The position numbers were made by a program, and so were the translations under genes. The notes beneath the pieces were generated by a model, which searched no databases, had not been told where the DNA came from, and saw only the letters and a list, made by a program, of their open reading frames with translations. A stretch of DNA of 16,562 nucleotides, taken from Candidatus Altarchaeota archaeon. GTDB taxonomy: Archaea; Altiarchaeota; Altiarchaeia; IMC4; SCGC-AAA252-I15. Within the stretch, counting starts at the first letter, position 1, and every line of letters begins with the position of its first letter. Location of the stretch: positions 1-16,562 of the forward strand of contig JAPKXP010000098.1 in assembly GCA_026394745.1 (NCBI GenBank), read 5' to 3'. Shown here one piece after another: positions 6,993 to 13,733 of the stretch.

Positions 6993-7552
6993 CGCGCACC
7001 ACCGAAAATCATTTTAACGATTGAAGGCTTCATCCTAGGCTTCATCCTAGACAAAACCGATTCCAAACGGTTGTCAACCCGGATGAGCCCGTCCATCGAC
7101 TCGATGACTACGCCGAAGTCGCCTAGCTCGGATTCCACCACTTTCCCCCCCGCGCCCTTAAGGAGTTTCCTGTACTTGCCGTCGACCAGCACCTGGAATT
7201 CTCCGCCGTCAAACACGGGGTCGTGGGAAAGCCGAGTGAGGAGTTCCGACTTCCTCGAGTCGGGGAAAGACAAAACGCTCTCTTTCGCCTTCTCGAAAAC
7301 ACGGTCGATTACGGCATTCTTTTCCGCTGACTCCCGCCTCACCGCAGAACCCTTCGCCTCGTTCAAGACCTTGTTTGCGGAAATCAAAGCAGTCGACTGG
7401 CCTTGGGCGACTATTTTAGCAGCCTCCTTGGCTGCCGAACGATTTATTTCATCGCGTATCGCAGTAATCTGCGACTCCGCCTTGTCCATCAAATCCTGGA
7501 TTTCCCTCTCCCCGTCGGCCCTAATCTTGGCCTCAAGCTCCATCAAACCCAT
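6989..7552 (-). CDS. atpE: A-type ATP synthase subunit E (peripheral stalk)
   Basis: Subunit E pairs with H to form the peripheral stalks that hold the head still. The 187 residues have the family layout: an N-terminal coiled coil (about 3-105, rich in Glu, Lys and Ala, for example ADGEREIQDLMDKAESQI), and a C-terminal mixed domain with FQVLVDGKYRKLL, FGVVIESMDGLIRVDNRLES and a conserved ending. The C-terminus contains a small in-frame duplication, RMKPRMKPS, from a 12-base tandem repeat. The ATG at 7552 lies seven bases after the atpK stop without an obvious ribosome site, so translation is likely coupled. Confidence 0.93.
   Translation of the reverse strand: MGLMELEAKIRADGEREIQDLMDKAESQITAIRDEINRSAAKEAAKIVAQGQSTALISANKVLNEAKGSAVRRESAEKNAVIDRVFEKAKESVLSFPDSRKSELLTRLSHDPVFDGGEFQVLVDGKYRKLLKGAGGKVVESELGDFGVVIESMDGLIRVDNRLESVLSRMKPRMKPSIVKMIFGGAR
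7026..7049. repeat. Perfect 12-base tandem duplication within atpE
   Basis: The unit GGCTTCATCCTA occurs twice back to back (7026-7037 and 7038-7049). On the coding strand it adds four residues in frame and produces RMKPRMKP near the AtpE C-terminus. Confidence 0.95.
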
Positions 7553-7559
7553 CTTGAAG

Positions 7560-8063
7560 TCAGTAAATCTTGTTTACAGTCAGTGTGAGTATGCCGAACA
7601 CGAAACCCAGCAAGGCAGTCAGCTCTACCATGACGACGTAAATTATCAGCTTCCCGGAGACCTTAGGGTTTTTGGCGGCGGCGCCCACAGCCGCAGCGGC
7701 TGCGACACCCTGGTACACTCCAGAGACACCTTCCATCACCGCCAAAGCTATGCCGACGCCGATGCACATGAAGCCCTTCTCGATGGTCATCGCGCCCTTC
7801 ATGACGCCGAGCGTGATTAGTATCGCTATGACGAAAGCGTATATGACCTGCGTCTGAGGGAGAGCCTCAAGAACAAGAAACTTGGAGAAGTTCTTCTCGT
7901 CCTCCGCAGTCGCCCCCGCGGCCGCGGCACCTGATATGCCAAGACCCTTGGAAGCCCCGTAACCGGCGAAACCAAGGCCGATGGAAGCACCCAGTACTGC
8001 AAGCACGTTGCCTATCGAAACGCTGTTGTTTCCAGCATAGTCTATCAGAACGTTCAAGTCCAT
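7560..8063 (-). CDS. atpK: A-type ATP synthase membrane ring subunit (duplicated proteolipid), predicted Na+-binding
   Basis: This is the c/K subunit whose ring turns in the membrane as ions pass. The 167 residues form two related hairpins, so four membrane helices (about 16-40, 60-86, 94-128 and 137-162), as in the 16-kDa duplicated type. The second hairpin has the ion-binding carboxylate E147 (VMVELTALLGF). The first has Gln at the matching place (ALPQTQVIYAF), so there is one carboxylate per four helices. The E. hirae NtpK Na+ ligands (L61, T64, Q65, Q110, E139) have apparent counterparts L68, T71, Q72, Q118 and E147. Na+ coupling is inferred from this. The gene has the best ribosome site of the operon, fitting its need for many copies. 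Confidence 0.95.
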   Translation of the reverse strand: MDLNVLIDYAGNNSVSIGNVLAVLGASIGLGFAGYGASKGLGISGAAAAGATAEDEKNFSKFLVLEALPQTQVIYAFVIAILITLGVMKGAMTIEKGFMCIGVGIALAVMEGVSGVYQGVAAAAAVGAAAKNPKVSGKLIIYVVMVELTALLGFVFGILTLTVNKIY

Positions 8064-8064
8064 T

Positions 8065-10032
8065 TTACGTTACCTCCTTTTGGATTAGCTTGGAATACTT
8101 TCTCGATTCCGCGAAGGGGGAGAATTCGACGCCGCCACCCTCGTAGAACGTGCCGAAAAACTCGACGTAGTGGAGCCTCAGAGTATGCACGAAAGACCCC
8201 AGTATGTTCAACGCTAAGTTTATTGTGTGCCCCCCGATAAATACGACCGGCGCTATTACGACTCCAGCATACGGTATTGAGAGCATCAGGGAAGACATAA
8301 AGTTCACGGTCATAGATATTCCGCCCGCCGCCGCCATGAGAGCGAGGAGTCTTGCGTAGGATACGACGTTCCCTATGACGCCGCTGACCTTCAAGTAGAA
8401 ACCCATGACCCCGGAGCTTATGAATATCGCTAAAAGGGAGACTGCGCACACCGCAAGGAATGCTGTCGAGCCCGTTAGGAAGTAGGCTACCGCGCTGACT
8501 GGCATGAGTATCATGGACGCGTAGTCCATCAGAGCAGTCTTGTACTGCTTCCGCCTGACGGCATCGAATCCGCCGGAAAAGTATCCGAGCAGCACGTGAG
8601 CGAAGCCCACGGAGAACACGAGCACTAGGTAAGTCATCATGTTCCCGTTGTATAATGGGTCGAGCCAGAGCGCCACGGCCTGCGAGCCCTTCTCGCTACC
8701 AATGACGTAGGTACCGAGGAAGTCCCCGAAAAAGCTCCCGGTCAAAAAGCCGAATAAGATTGTCGAGAAGCTGAAGTACGTAAGTATGCGGCTGAAGTCC
8801 CTTATCGACTTGGAGTACTGGCCGTAGCTCCTGCCAAGCCAATAGGCGAGGGCGAAAAGCAGAACGCCATACACGACGTCGGCGAACATCATCCCGAAAA
8901 ACAGCACAAACGTCGGGGCTATAAGGACAGTAGGGTCTATTTGATTGTAGTTAGGCATCGAAAACATTCGAGTGAACATCTCAAACGGCCTGAACAAACG
9001 AGGATTCTCTAGCAGTACCGGAGCGTCAACAGGTTCCCTGTCGACGTCGAGTATGTAAAGGTCCCCGGACTCCTCGCGTATAACCTCCTCAAGCGCGTCA
9101 TACCTGCCTTCAGGCACCCACATCCGGAGCAGCACCGTCTTGCCGGTCAATGCGAAGTTTATGTTGACCTCGCACTTCTGCTTCTGCAGCTCAAGCACCT
9201 CCTTCGTTACGAGAGCCTTAAGATAGCATCTCTTGTAGAGGTCCTGCATAGCGCACCTTTCCTGAGACAGCCTCTCTTTCACAGAATTCAATTCTGCTGA
9301 AAGCCGCTCAAGCCTTTCAGCCACGGTGCCTGAGCCGGAAACGTCGATTATGCGGAACTGGTTGCCGCTCAATACCTTGTTAAGCTCCTGGCTATATGAA
9401 GCGGGAACGACAGCCACCATGAAGCACTGGCCGTCGCGCTCGTCAAACCTGGACGCGAAATAAAGGCCCCCAAACTCCCTCGCAAGAGAATCCGTAAGCC
9501 CACCCAGCATGTCCTTGGGCAGGTGGCCGACGACCGAATACAGCATGCTGGAAAGGCCGAAATGTTCGATAGGATGCTTTAACCGGGTCAGCAGGCCGTA
9601 CTTGACGATATCCTCCTCGACAGCCTTCACCTTGGAAGCCAGAATGCTAATGCCTTCCTCATGCAACTTAGCCTCGGAAAGCGACGACTCCACGAACCTG
9701 CCTGAAGAATCCACAAGGTCAGCAAACGACATCCTTGTGACGAAAGTCTTCGGAGTACAGTCTATGTCGAGCGCCCCCTCTATGAACCCGGCATCCTCTA
9801 CGCCGTAAGGCGAAAGAGTGGATACAAGCTCTCTCGACTTGGAAATCAACTCAGAAACCCTCTTGAAGTCGTCGCCGAACCTAAATTTCACGAGGGAATT
9901 CCCCTTCAAGAACTCATCGCCAAGACACTCAACCTGGACGATACCATCCGAATGCAGCCTATCCACAAGCTGCTCCCTAAAGCGCTCGTATACTATGCAA
10001 TCCACCCGGTACATCCTAGCTGGCTTGAGCAC
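8065..10032 (-). CDS. atpI: A-type ATP synthase subunit I/a (ion channel stator)
   Basis: Subunit I carries the two ion half-channels against the ring. The 655 residues have a soluble N-terminal arm of about 330 residues with helical stretches that binds the peripheral stalks, then a membrane domain of about seven or eight helices starting near TVLIAPTFVLFFGMMFADVV. Two arginines known to matter in the Thermus homologue appear here, one in VVSYARLLAL and one in HTLRLHYVEFF (R619). The conserved ending FYEGGGVEFSPF is intact. The start is GTG at 10032, giving MLKPARMYRVDCIV as in the family, with GGAG and GGGGGT upstream. It begins one base after the atpH stop and ends one base before atpK. 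Confidence 0.96.
   Translation of the reverse strand: MLKPARMYRVDCIVYERFREQLVDRLHSDGIVQVECLGDEFLKGNSLVKFRFGDDFKRVSELISKSRELVSTLSPYGVEDAGFIEGALDIDCTPKTFVTRMSFADLVDSSGRFVESSLSEAKLHEEGISILASKVKAVEEDIVKYGLLTRLKHPIEHFGLSSMLYSVVGHLPKDMLGGLTDSLAREFGGLYFASRFDERDGQCFMVAVVPASYSQELNKVLSGNQFRIIDVSGSGTVAERLERLSAELNSVKERLSQERCAMQDLYKRCYLKALVTKEVLELQKQKCEVNINFALTGKTVLLRMWVPEGRYDALEEVIREESGDLYILDVDREPVDAPVLLENPRLFRPFEMFTRMFSMPNYNQIDPTVLIAPTFVLFFGMMFADVVYGVLLFALAYWLGRSYGQYSKSIRDFSRILTYFSFSTILFGFLTGSFFGDFLGTYVIGSEKGSQAVALWLDPLYNGNMMTYLVLVFSVGFAHVLLGYFSGGFDAVRRKQYKTALMDYASMILMPVSAVAYFLTGSTAFLAVCAVSLLAIFISSGVMGFYLKVSGVIGNVVSYARLLALMAAAGGISMTVNFMSSLMLSIPYAGVVIAPVVFIGGHTINLALNILGSFVHTLRLHYVEFFGTFYEGGGVEFSPFAESRKYSKLIQKEVT
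8072..8079 (-). promoter_or_regulatory. Near-perfect Shine-Dalgarno site of atpK
   Basis: AAGGAGGT on the minus strand (8079-8072) lies eight bases before the atpK ATG, inside the end of atpI. It is the strongest ribosome site in the operon and suits a subunit needed in many copies per complex. Confidence 0.85.
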
Positions 10033-10033
10033 C

Positions 10034-10339
10034 TTAGACCCCCATCTCCTTCAAAACATAATCAACGGCCTCGTCAATCCTGCCTTCAGGAGTAGACTTA
10101 ATCCGCCGTATCCTGGACTCGGAATCACTTAGAACAGCAGCAGCCTTCTTCCCCGCGTCCTTGACTGCAGCATCGACCAGTAAGATAGTCTTCTTCTCAG
10201 ACTTCAAGCACTCCAGGCGAATGACTTCAGAACGCGCTAACCTAGCCGCTTCTATGCGGTGCGAAGACTCAATCCTCGCAGCCTCCACCCTGGATTTAAC
10301 CTCTTCTTCGACGCCCTTGATATAATCCAAGTCCGCCAT
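10034..10339 (-). CDS. atpH: A-type ATP synthase subunit H (peripheral stalk)
   Basis: Subunit H is the coiled-coil partner of E in the peripheral stalks. The 101 residues are almost wholly predicted coiled coil (EVKSRVEAARIESSHRIEAA and onward), rich in Ala, Glu, Lys and Arg, and the end GRIDEAVDYVLKEMGV matches the family's conserved C-terminus. The length is typical. It is the first gene of the ATP synthase part of the train, placed six bases after the secD stop, so secF and secD are probably on the same transcript. The ribosome site is weak (GGAAGAATAAG). Confidence 0.92.
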   Translation of the reverse strand: MADLDYIKGVEEEVKSRVEAARIESSHRIEAARLARSEVIRLECLKSEKKTILLVDAAVKDAGKKAAAVLSDSESRIRRIKSTPEGRIDEAVDYVLKEMGV

Positions 10340-10345
10340 CGAAAC

Positions 10346-11777
10346 TTATTCTTCCTGCTTTAGGATCTCCCGAATCACGACCGCGTACCCCGGCCTTGTT
10401 ATCAATACCCCGATCAGTACACCCATTATGGTCGTGAAAGCGAATCCTTTAAGCATCCCGGCCCCTATGCTCAATATCGGTATCATCGCAGCTATTATTG
10501 TCGCAGCAGCCGTGAATATGATGAAGAACGCCCTCTTAATCTGCTCGGACACGTTGAAGAACTGCTTCCGGTCTTTCCTCCGGTCAACGAGAGTCTCGTC
10601 GGTCATGACAATCTGGTCGTTGACGCCCGTACCGACCGCAGCCAGGATTCCTGCAACAGACGGCAAGTCCAGGTTCCAGTTTATGAGAGCCGCGAACGCC
10701 AGAACGATTACCACCTCGCTTATGTCGGTCGCTATAATGGACAATGAGACGTCCATCCGCCTGTACCTGAGGTAGATTATGAGCGCAACCGTTATCAACG
10801 CTATTATGCCTATGTAGAAGCTGTAGCTCAGGAACTTCATCCCCAACGCGGGGGGAGTAGTCGACTTCGACTCGATTGTAGCCTTGGCAGGAAGGTTCCC
10901 AGACGTCAACAGCACCTGAGTCTCCTTAATCCTCATCTTAGCTTCCTCGATGGTTACCGCGCCGCCGGTAATCATTGCGGTGTAGACGCACTCGCCGCGG
11001 GTGTCAAAGTTCAGCCGCGGGGAATTCTTCAGGCCGGCCAAAGCCATAACCCAGCCGACATGAGATTCATTCGAGGCTAGCGGCTTCCGGGACGTCTTGA
11101 AACCAGACTCCTGGAGGACATTCCGCACATCCTCGCTTATCTGAGACTCGTCGCCAGCCAACACGACGTTATTGAAACCTTCCGCCTTCAGCTTAGACAA
11201 TTGGCTCAAGCTCGAGTTCACGTCGGTGAACGGCACGACAGGAATCCTGGAGCGGTTCTCTATCACGCTCAGGAGGGAATCGCCGTACAAAGTGTCCTCC
11301 GTCGTTCCTGACGAACTAAAGTTCTGCAAAAGCAGGTAAAGCCCTTCAGGCATGAGTATGGACGTGTTCTCAGGGCGGTCTATGAATATGTCGACTGGCC
11401 TGCCCATCTTCCCATCTGCTACTTTACCAAACCTGCAGGCGCCCTCAGGATTGTGGTTGACCGTGACCTCCCAGTTGAACCCGGAAGACGAAGTGTATAA
11501 TCTTGTCCCGCCTGGAGCCAGGTCAGAGTCCGAGGCTGTTCAGCCTGTTCTCGAGTATCCCCTTCTCTATGGACATGGTATCCGCGTCCACCGGCTTTTC
11601 AAGGCGCAACTGCAACTGTATTCCGCCTGCAAAGTCTAGGCCGTAGTCGAGGCCGTTTCCAGGACCGACGCCAGCACCCTTGTTCACGGGGAAAATGTTG
11701 AACACTAGAATCAGGGATATGAATACGAAAAAAATCCACATGAGAACCTGCCACCGCTTGATTAACTTTCCTATCAT
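10346..11777 (-). CDS. secD: SecD export translocase subunit, split by an apparent +1 frameshift
   Basis: SecD works with SecF to help exported proteins finish crossing the membrane, using the ion gradient. The first part (84 codons from ATG 11777) has a membrane helix at about 13-30, the motif YGLDFAGGIQLQL (45-57) and EKGILENRLNSLGL, then TGA at 11525-11523. The rest is in the +1 frame and starts without any ATG, GTG or TTG: DLAPGGTRLYT, then FNWEVTVNHNPEGACRFGK, GRPVDIFIDRP, then six membrane helices with the hallmark GTGVNDQIVMTDE. Joined by skipping one T, the protein has 476 residues. Compared with E. coli SecD, the part of the periplasmic domain that should follow NRLNSLGL (about 55-80 residues ending in EFR) seems missing. 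The gene overlaps secF by ATGA. Confidence 0.85.
11522..11539 (-). other. Frame-change window in secD
   Basis: The frame change must fall within these bases: the downstream frame has a TGA at 11542-11540, and the upstream frame ends at TGA 11525-11523. The codons at the edge read GGA CTC TGA CC. Skipping the T of TGA gives Gly-Leu-Asp-Leu. CTC-TGA-C resembles the CTT-TGA-C of bacterial prfB, but no Shine-Dalgarno-like stimulator precedes it. Confidence 0.8.
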
Positions 11778-12880
11778 CTTTTGTGCACACCCTTTTTGAC
11801 CTTGCTCTCAACAAGCCACTTCAAGAGGCCTGCGTTAGTCAGGAACGTCGTGAACACGTCGCCCACAATCCCGAAAAACAACACGGTGGCTATCGTCTTT
11901 AACGTGGCGATTTGGATGAAGAATGTCGTGACAATTATCGTGACGCACATAACAGCTATCGTAGTCGAGTTCATCATTAGGCCGGTCTTAACCCCGCTGT
12001 CTATGCTCTCGTTGACCGTCCACCCCTTCCTCTTGAGGACCCTGGTTGTCAGGAGTATGTCCGTGTCCACGGAGTAACCGATAATCATCAGGAGGGCGCC
12101 CAGCGACGCTGAGTCGAACGGTATGCCGAGCAGGCTCATGCAGCCGAGCGTTATTAAAACGTCGTTTACCGCAGCCTGCATGACTGCTATTGACGGGATT
12201 ACCTCCTTGAAAGCCAGGAACACGACTATGCTCATGAGTATGAATGAGAAGAAAATAGCCTTGATACCCTGCTCCCTGAAAGTCTTCCCGAGCGTGGGGC
12301 CGACAGACCGCACGTCCAAATTCCTCTTCTGCACGCTCAAATCAACCTTCTCGCCGAGGTAGTATTCGACGGCGCTGTCCAGCTCGGCGGAATCAAGCTC
12401 AAGGGAAACGAATTTTACGACGGTACCGTTGACTGAAACGTCCATGTGCGTGAACCTCGACCTAACCTTGTCCACGAAGTCTGCGGGGGGAGTCTTGCCG
12501 AGCACTACAGTACCTATGTCGTTCGGCCTAAGCTCTCCGAAGTAGCTTGAAAGAAGGCCGGCCGCCTTCTTGTCGTCGACGACGCTCGTAGTCACAATGG
12601 TAAGCGTGTTGTCGCTGGAGCCTATGCCGCTCGTCTCGTACACTTGAACGTCTGAAAGACCGTCTGAAACAAGATTCGACTTTATTTCAGAAAGCGTCTC
12701 GTGGCTGAGCGTCTTGTTCGTTGAGACTTCAACCCAAGTACCGCCCTGAAACTCAAGGCCATAGGAGACGCCGTTAACTAGGAACACAAACAGCATAAGA
12801 ACTGCGAAGAGGGGTGGTATCGCAGTGAGTATACGGTAGTCTGCTTTGGATATTATCTTGCTGTATATGTCATCAAACAT
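11774..12880 (-). CDS. secF: SecF export translocase subunit
   Basis: SecF partners SecD in the membrane. The 368 residues have a first membrane helix at about 17-36, the motif GLEFQGGTWVEV (41-52), a periplasmic region to about 190, then RSVGPTLGKTFREQGIKA (191-208) and five membrane helices. The hallmark of the fourth helix, MIIGYSVDTDILLTTRV (265-281), is intact. The periplasmic region of about 150 residues looks about 60 longer than in E. coli SecF, and the protein is longer than usual. The ATG at 12880 follows an AT-rich divergent promoter region and has no clear ribosome site. It is the first gene of the long minus-strand train, overlapping secD by four bases. Confidence 0.95.
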   Translation of the reverse strand: MFDDIYSKIISKADYRILTAIPPLFAVLMLFVFLVNGVSYGLEFQGGTWVEVSTNKTLSHETLSEIKSNLVSDGLSDVQVYETSGIGSSDNTLTIVTTSVVDDKKAAGLLSSYFGELRPNDIGTVVLGKTPPADFVDKVRSRFTHMDVSVNGTVVKFVSLELDSAELDSAVEYYLGEKVDLSVQKRNLDVRSVGPTLGKTFREQGIKAIFFSFILMSIVVFLAFKEVIPSIAVMQAAVNDVLITLGCMSLLGIPFDSASLGALLMIIGYSVDTDILLTTRVLKRKGWTVNESIDSGVKTGLMMNSTTIAVMCVTIIVTTFFIQIATLKTIATVLFFGIVGDVFTTFLTNAGLLKWLVESKVKKGVHKR

Positions 12881-12912
12881 GATGTAAGATATGTGATTAT
12901 TGCTTAAAAACG

Positions 12913-12926
12913 CTAATTATTATTAG
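12913..12926. repeat. Small inverted repeat in the secF-coaD promoter region
   Basis: CTAAT and ATTAG form perfect five-base arms around a four-base centre (CTAATTATTATTAG). In such AT-rich DNA a short palindrome may be chance, but its position between the two promoters would suit an operator. Confidence 0.4.
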
Positions 12927-12964
12927 TATAATAGTAAGAGATATAAAAGGATTTCACACACAAA

Positions 12965-12971
12965 GGAGGGG
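12965..12971 (+). promoter_or_regulatory. Shine-Dalgarno site of coaD
   Basis: GGAGGGG lies five bases before the coaD ATG at 12977, with an A-rich stretch before it. It fixes the start codon. Confidence 0.8.
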
Positions 12972-12976
12972 TATTA

Positions 12977-13390
12977 ATGTTCAAAAAAACAGTCGTCGGA
13001 GGCACCTTCAACGGGCTGCACAACGGGCATAAAAAAGTGCTCAAGACAGCTTTCGAGAACTCCAAGCACATTACGATAGGTCTCACGTCAGACGACTTCG
13101 CCAGGAGATTCAAGACCAAGAAAATCACAAGCTACGCGAAGAGGAAGCGCGAGCTGGAAAAATTCATCAAGACCCTGAAGACGCCCTACGAAGTAGTGGA
13201 GATAAACGACATATACGGCATAGCCACGATAGACCCGGGCCTCGACTCCATCGTAGTGAGCGACGAAACCCTCCTCAGGGCCGAGGAGATAAACACCATA
13301 CGATTCAAGAAAACTCTGCCTCGGCTTACGATAATAGTCGTGCCGCTTGTCCTCGACTCGAAGGGAAGACCGCTTTCTAGCAGCAGATAA
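12977..13390 (+). CDS. coaD: Phosphopantetheine adenylyltransferase, archaeal/eukaryotic type, short C-terminus
   Basis: This enzyme adenylates 4'-phosphopantetheine to dephospho-CoA. The nucleotidyltransferase signature GGTFNGLHNGH is at 8-18, with the HxGH motif H15-N-G-H18; the residue before it is Asn where GGTFD is usual. Typical family pieces follow: IGLTSDDFARR, the YEVVEINDIYG segment, SIVVSDETLLRAEEIN and IIVVPLVLDSKG. The protein stops right after RPLSSSR, the ISSTR-like motif whose Arg contacts ATP in relatives; usual proteins run on with IRxGEI and a short tail, so about 15-20 residues are missing. Neither other frame restores that tail. The length is 137 against about 150-160. 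The start is supported by GGAGGGG. Confidence 0.9.
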   Translation: MFKKTVVGGTFNGLHNGHKKVLKTAFENSKHITIGLTSDDFARRFKTKKITSYAKRKRELEKFIKTLKTPYEVVEINDIYGIATIDPGLDSIVVSDETLLRAEEINTIRFKKTLPRLTIIVVPLVLDSKGRPLSSSR

Positions 13391-13396
13391 TTTAAG

Positions 13397-13639
13397 ATGA
13401 TTGGACTTGCAAGCAGGATAAGGGATTCCGTAGTCTCCACGCGAGAGCTCATAATGCGGGAGATAGCGAAGATACAGAAGCCCATCCTCGACCGAAGGAT
13501 TGACGAGATGCTCAAGGAAGTGAAAAATGCCAGGAAGATTATGGTGAAGTACACCGGCAAGGGCCTGGGCATCGGCAAGAGAATCGGTTCTAAAGTCAGT
13601 AGAGGGATAAGCATGCTTAAACGCTACGTCAGAATCTGA
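13397..13639 (+). CDS. Unrecognised 80-residue basic helical protein
   Basis: The ATG at 13397 is six bases after the coaD stop, so it probably shares its transcript. There is no clear ribosome site. The first 45 residues look like one or two amphipathic helices (RELIMREIAKIQKPILDRRI, DEMLKEVKNARKIM). The C-terminal half is strongly basic and glycine-rich (TGKGLGIGKRIGSKVSRG, then KRYVRI). The net charge is highly positive, suggesting nucleic acid or membrane-surface binding, but I do not recognise a family. The end may overlap, tail to tail, with the possible extension of the minus-strand zinc-finger gene. Confidence 0.65.
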   Translation: MIGLASRIRDSVVSTRELIMREIAKIQKPILDRRIDEMLKEVKNARKIMVKYTGKGLGIGKRIGSKVSRGISMLKRYVRI

Positions 13640-13733
13640 GCGTCGTCGTCCATTCCGCCGCCGACAGAAGCCTCGTCTGAGAATACTATCTTTTCGTTCT
13701 CCTTAGTCGAGAAGTATTTGAAGTTCCTGCCTA
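13624..13733 (-). other. Open frame continuing the zinc-finger gene in the -1 frame
   Basis: Just past the TAG of the zinc-finger gene, the -1 frame reads on for 36 codons from 13734 to a TAG at 13626-13624. It begins IGRNFKYFSTKENEKIVF and ends with an acidic tail (GGGMDDDAQILT). Codon choice is like that of neighbouring genes, with C or G common at third positions. Joined to the preceding LLDSEGLR it makes a plausible continuous helix-turn then strand. No slippery heptamer is visible, so an indel in the sequence or genome is the simplest cause. It may also be non-coding. Confidence 0.45.

Larger units (their letters stand above)
12881..12976. promoter_or_regulatory. Divergent promoter region between secF and coaD
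   Basis: This 96-base region is strongly AT-rich compared with its flanks. It contains ATATAAAA at 12941-12948, which reads as a TATA-like box on either strand (TTTTATAT on minus), and an inverted repeat at 12913-12926. For secF, start of transcription about 26 bases from that box would leave a leader of about 35-40 bases. For coaD, the same box would place the start in or near the ribosome site, so an upstream AT element such as AGTATAAT (12925-12932) may be used instead. Confidence 0.6.

Noticed and set aside
8054..8449. Minus-strand open frame in another frame within atpI
   Set aside because: It lies inside the conserved membrane domain of AtpI, and its own translation is Arg/Gly-rich without pattern.
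11405..11407. ATG 11407 as an independent start for the second secD part
   Set aside because: Conserved residues (WEVTV and RFGKVADGK) lie upstream of it in the same frame, so it is internal.
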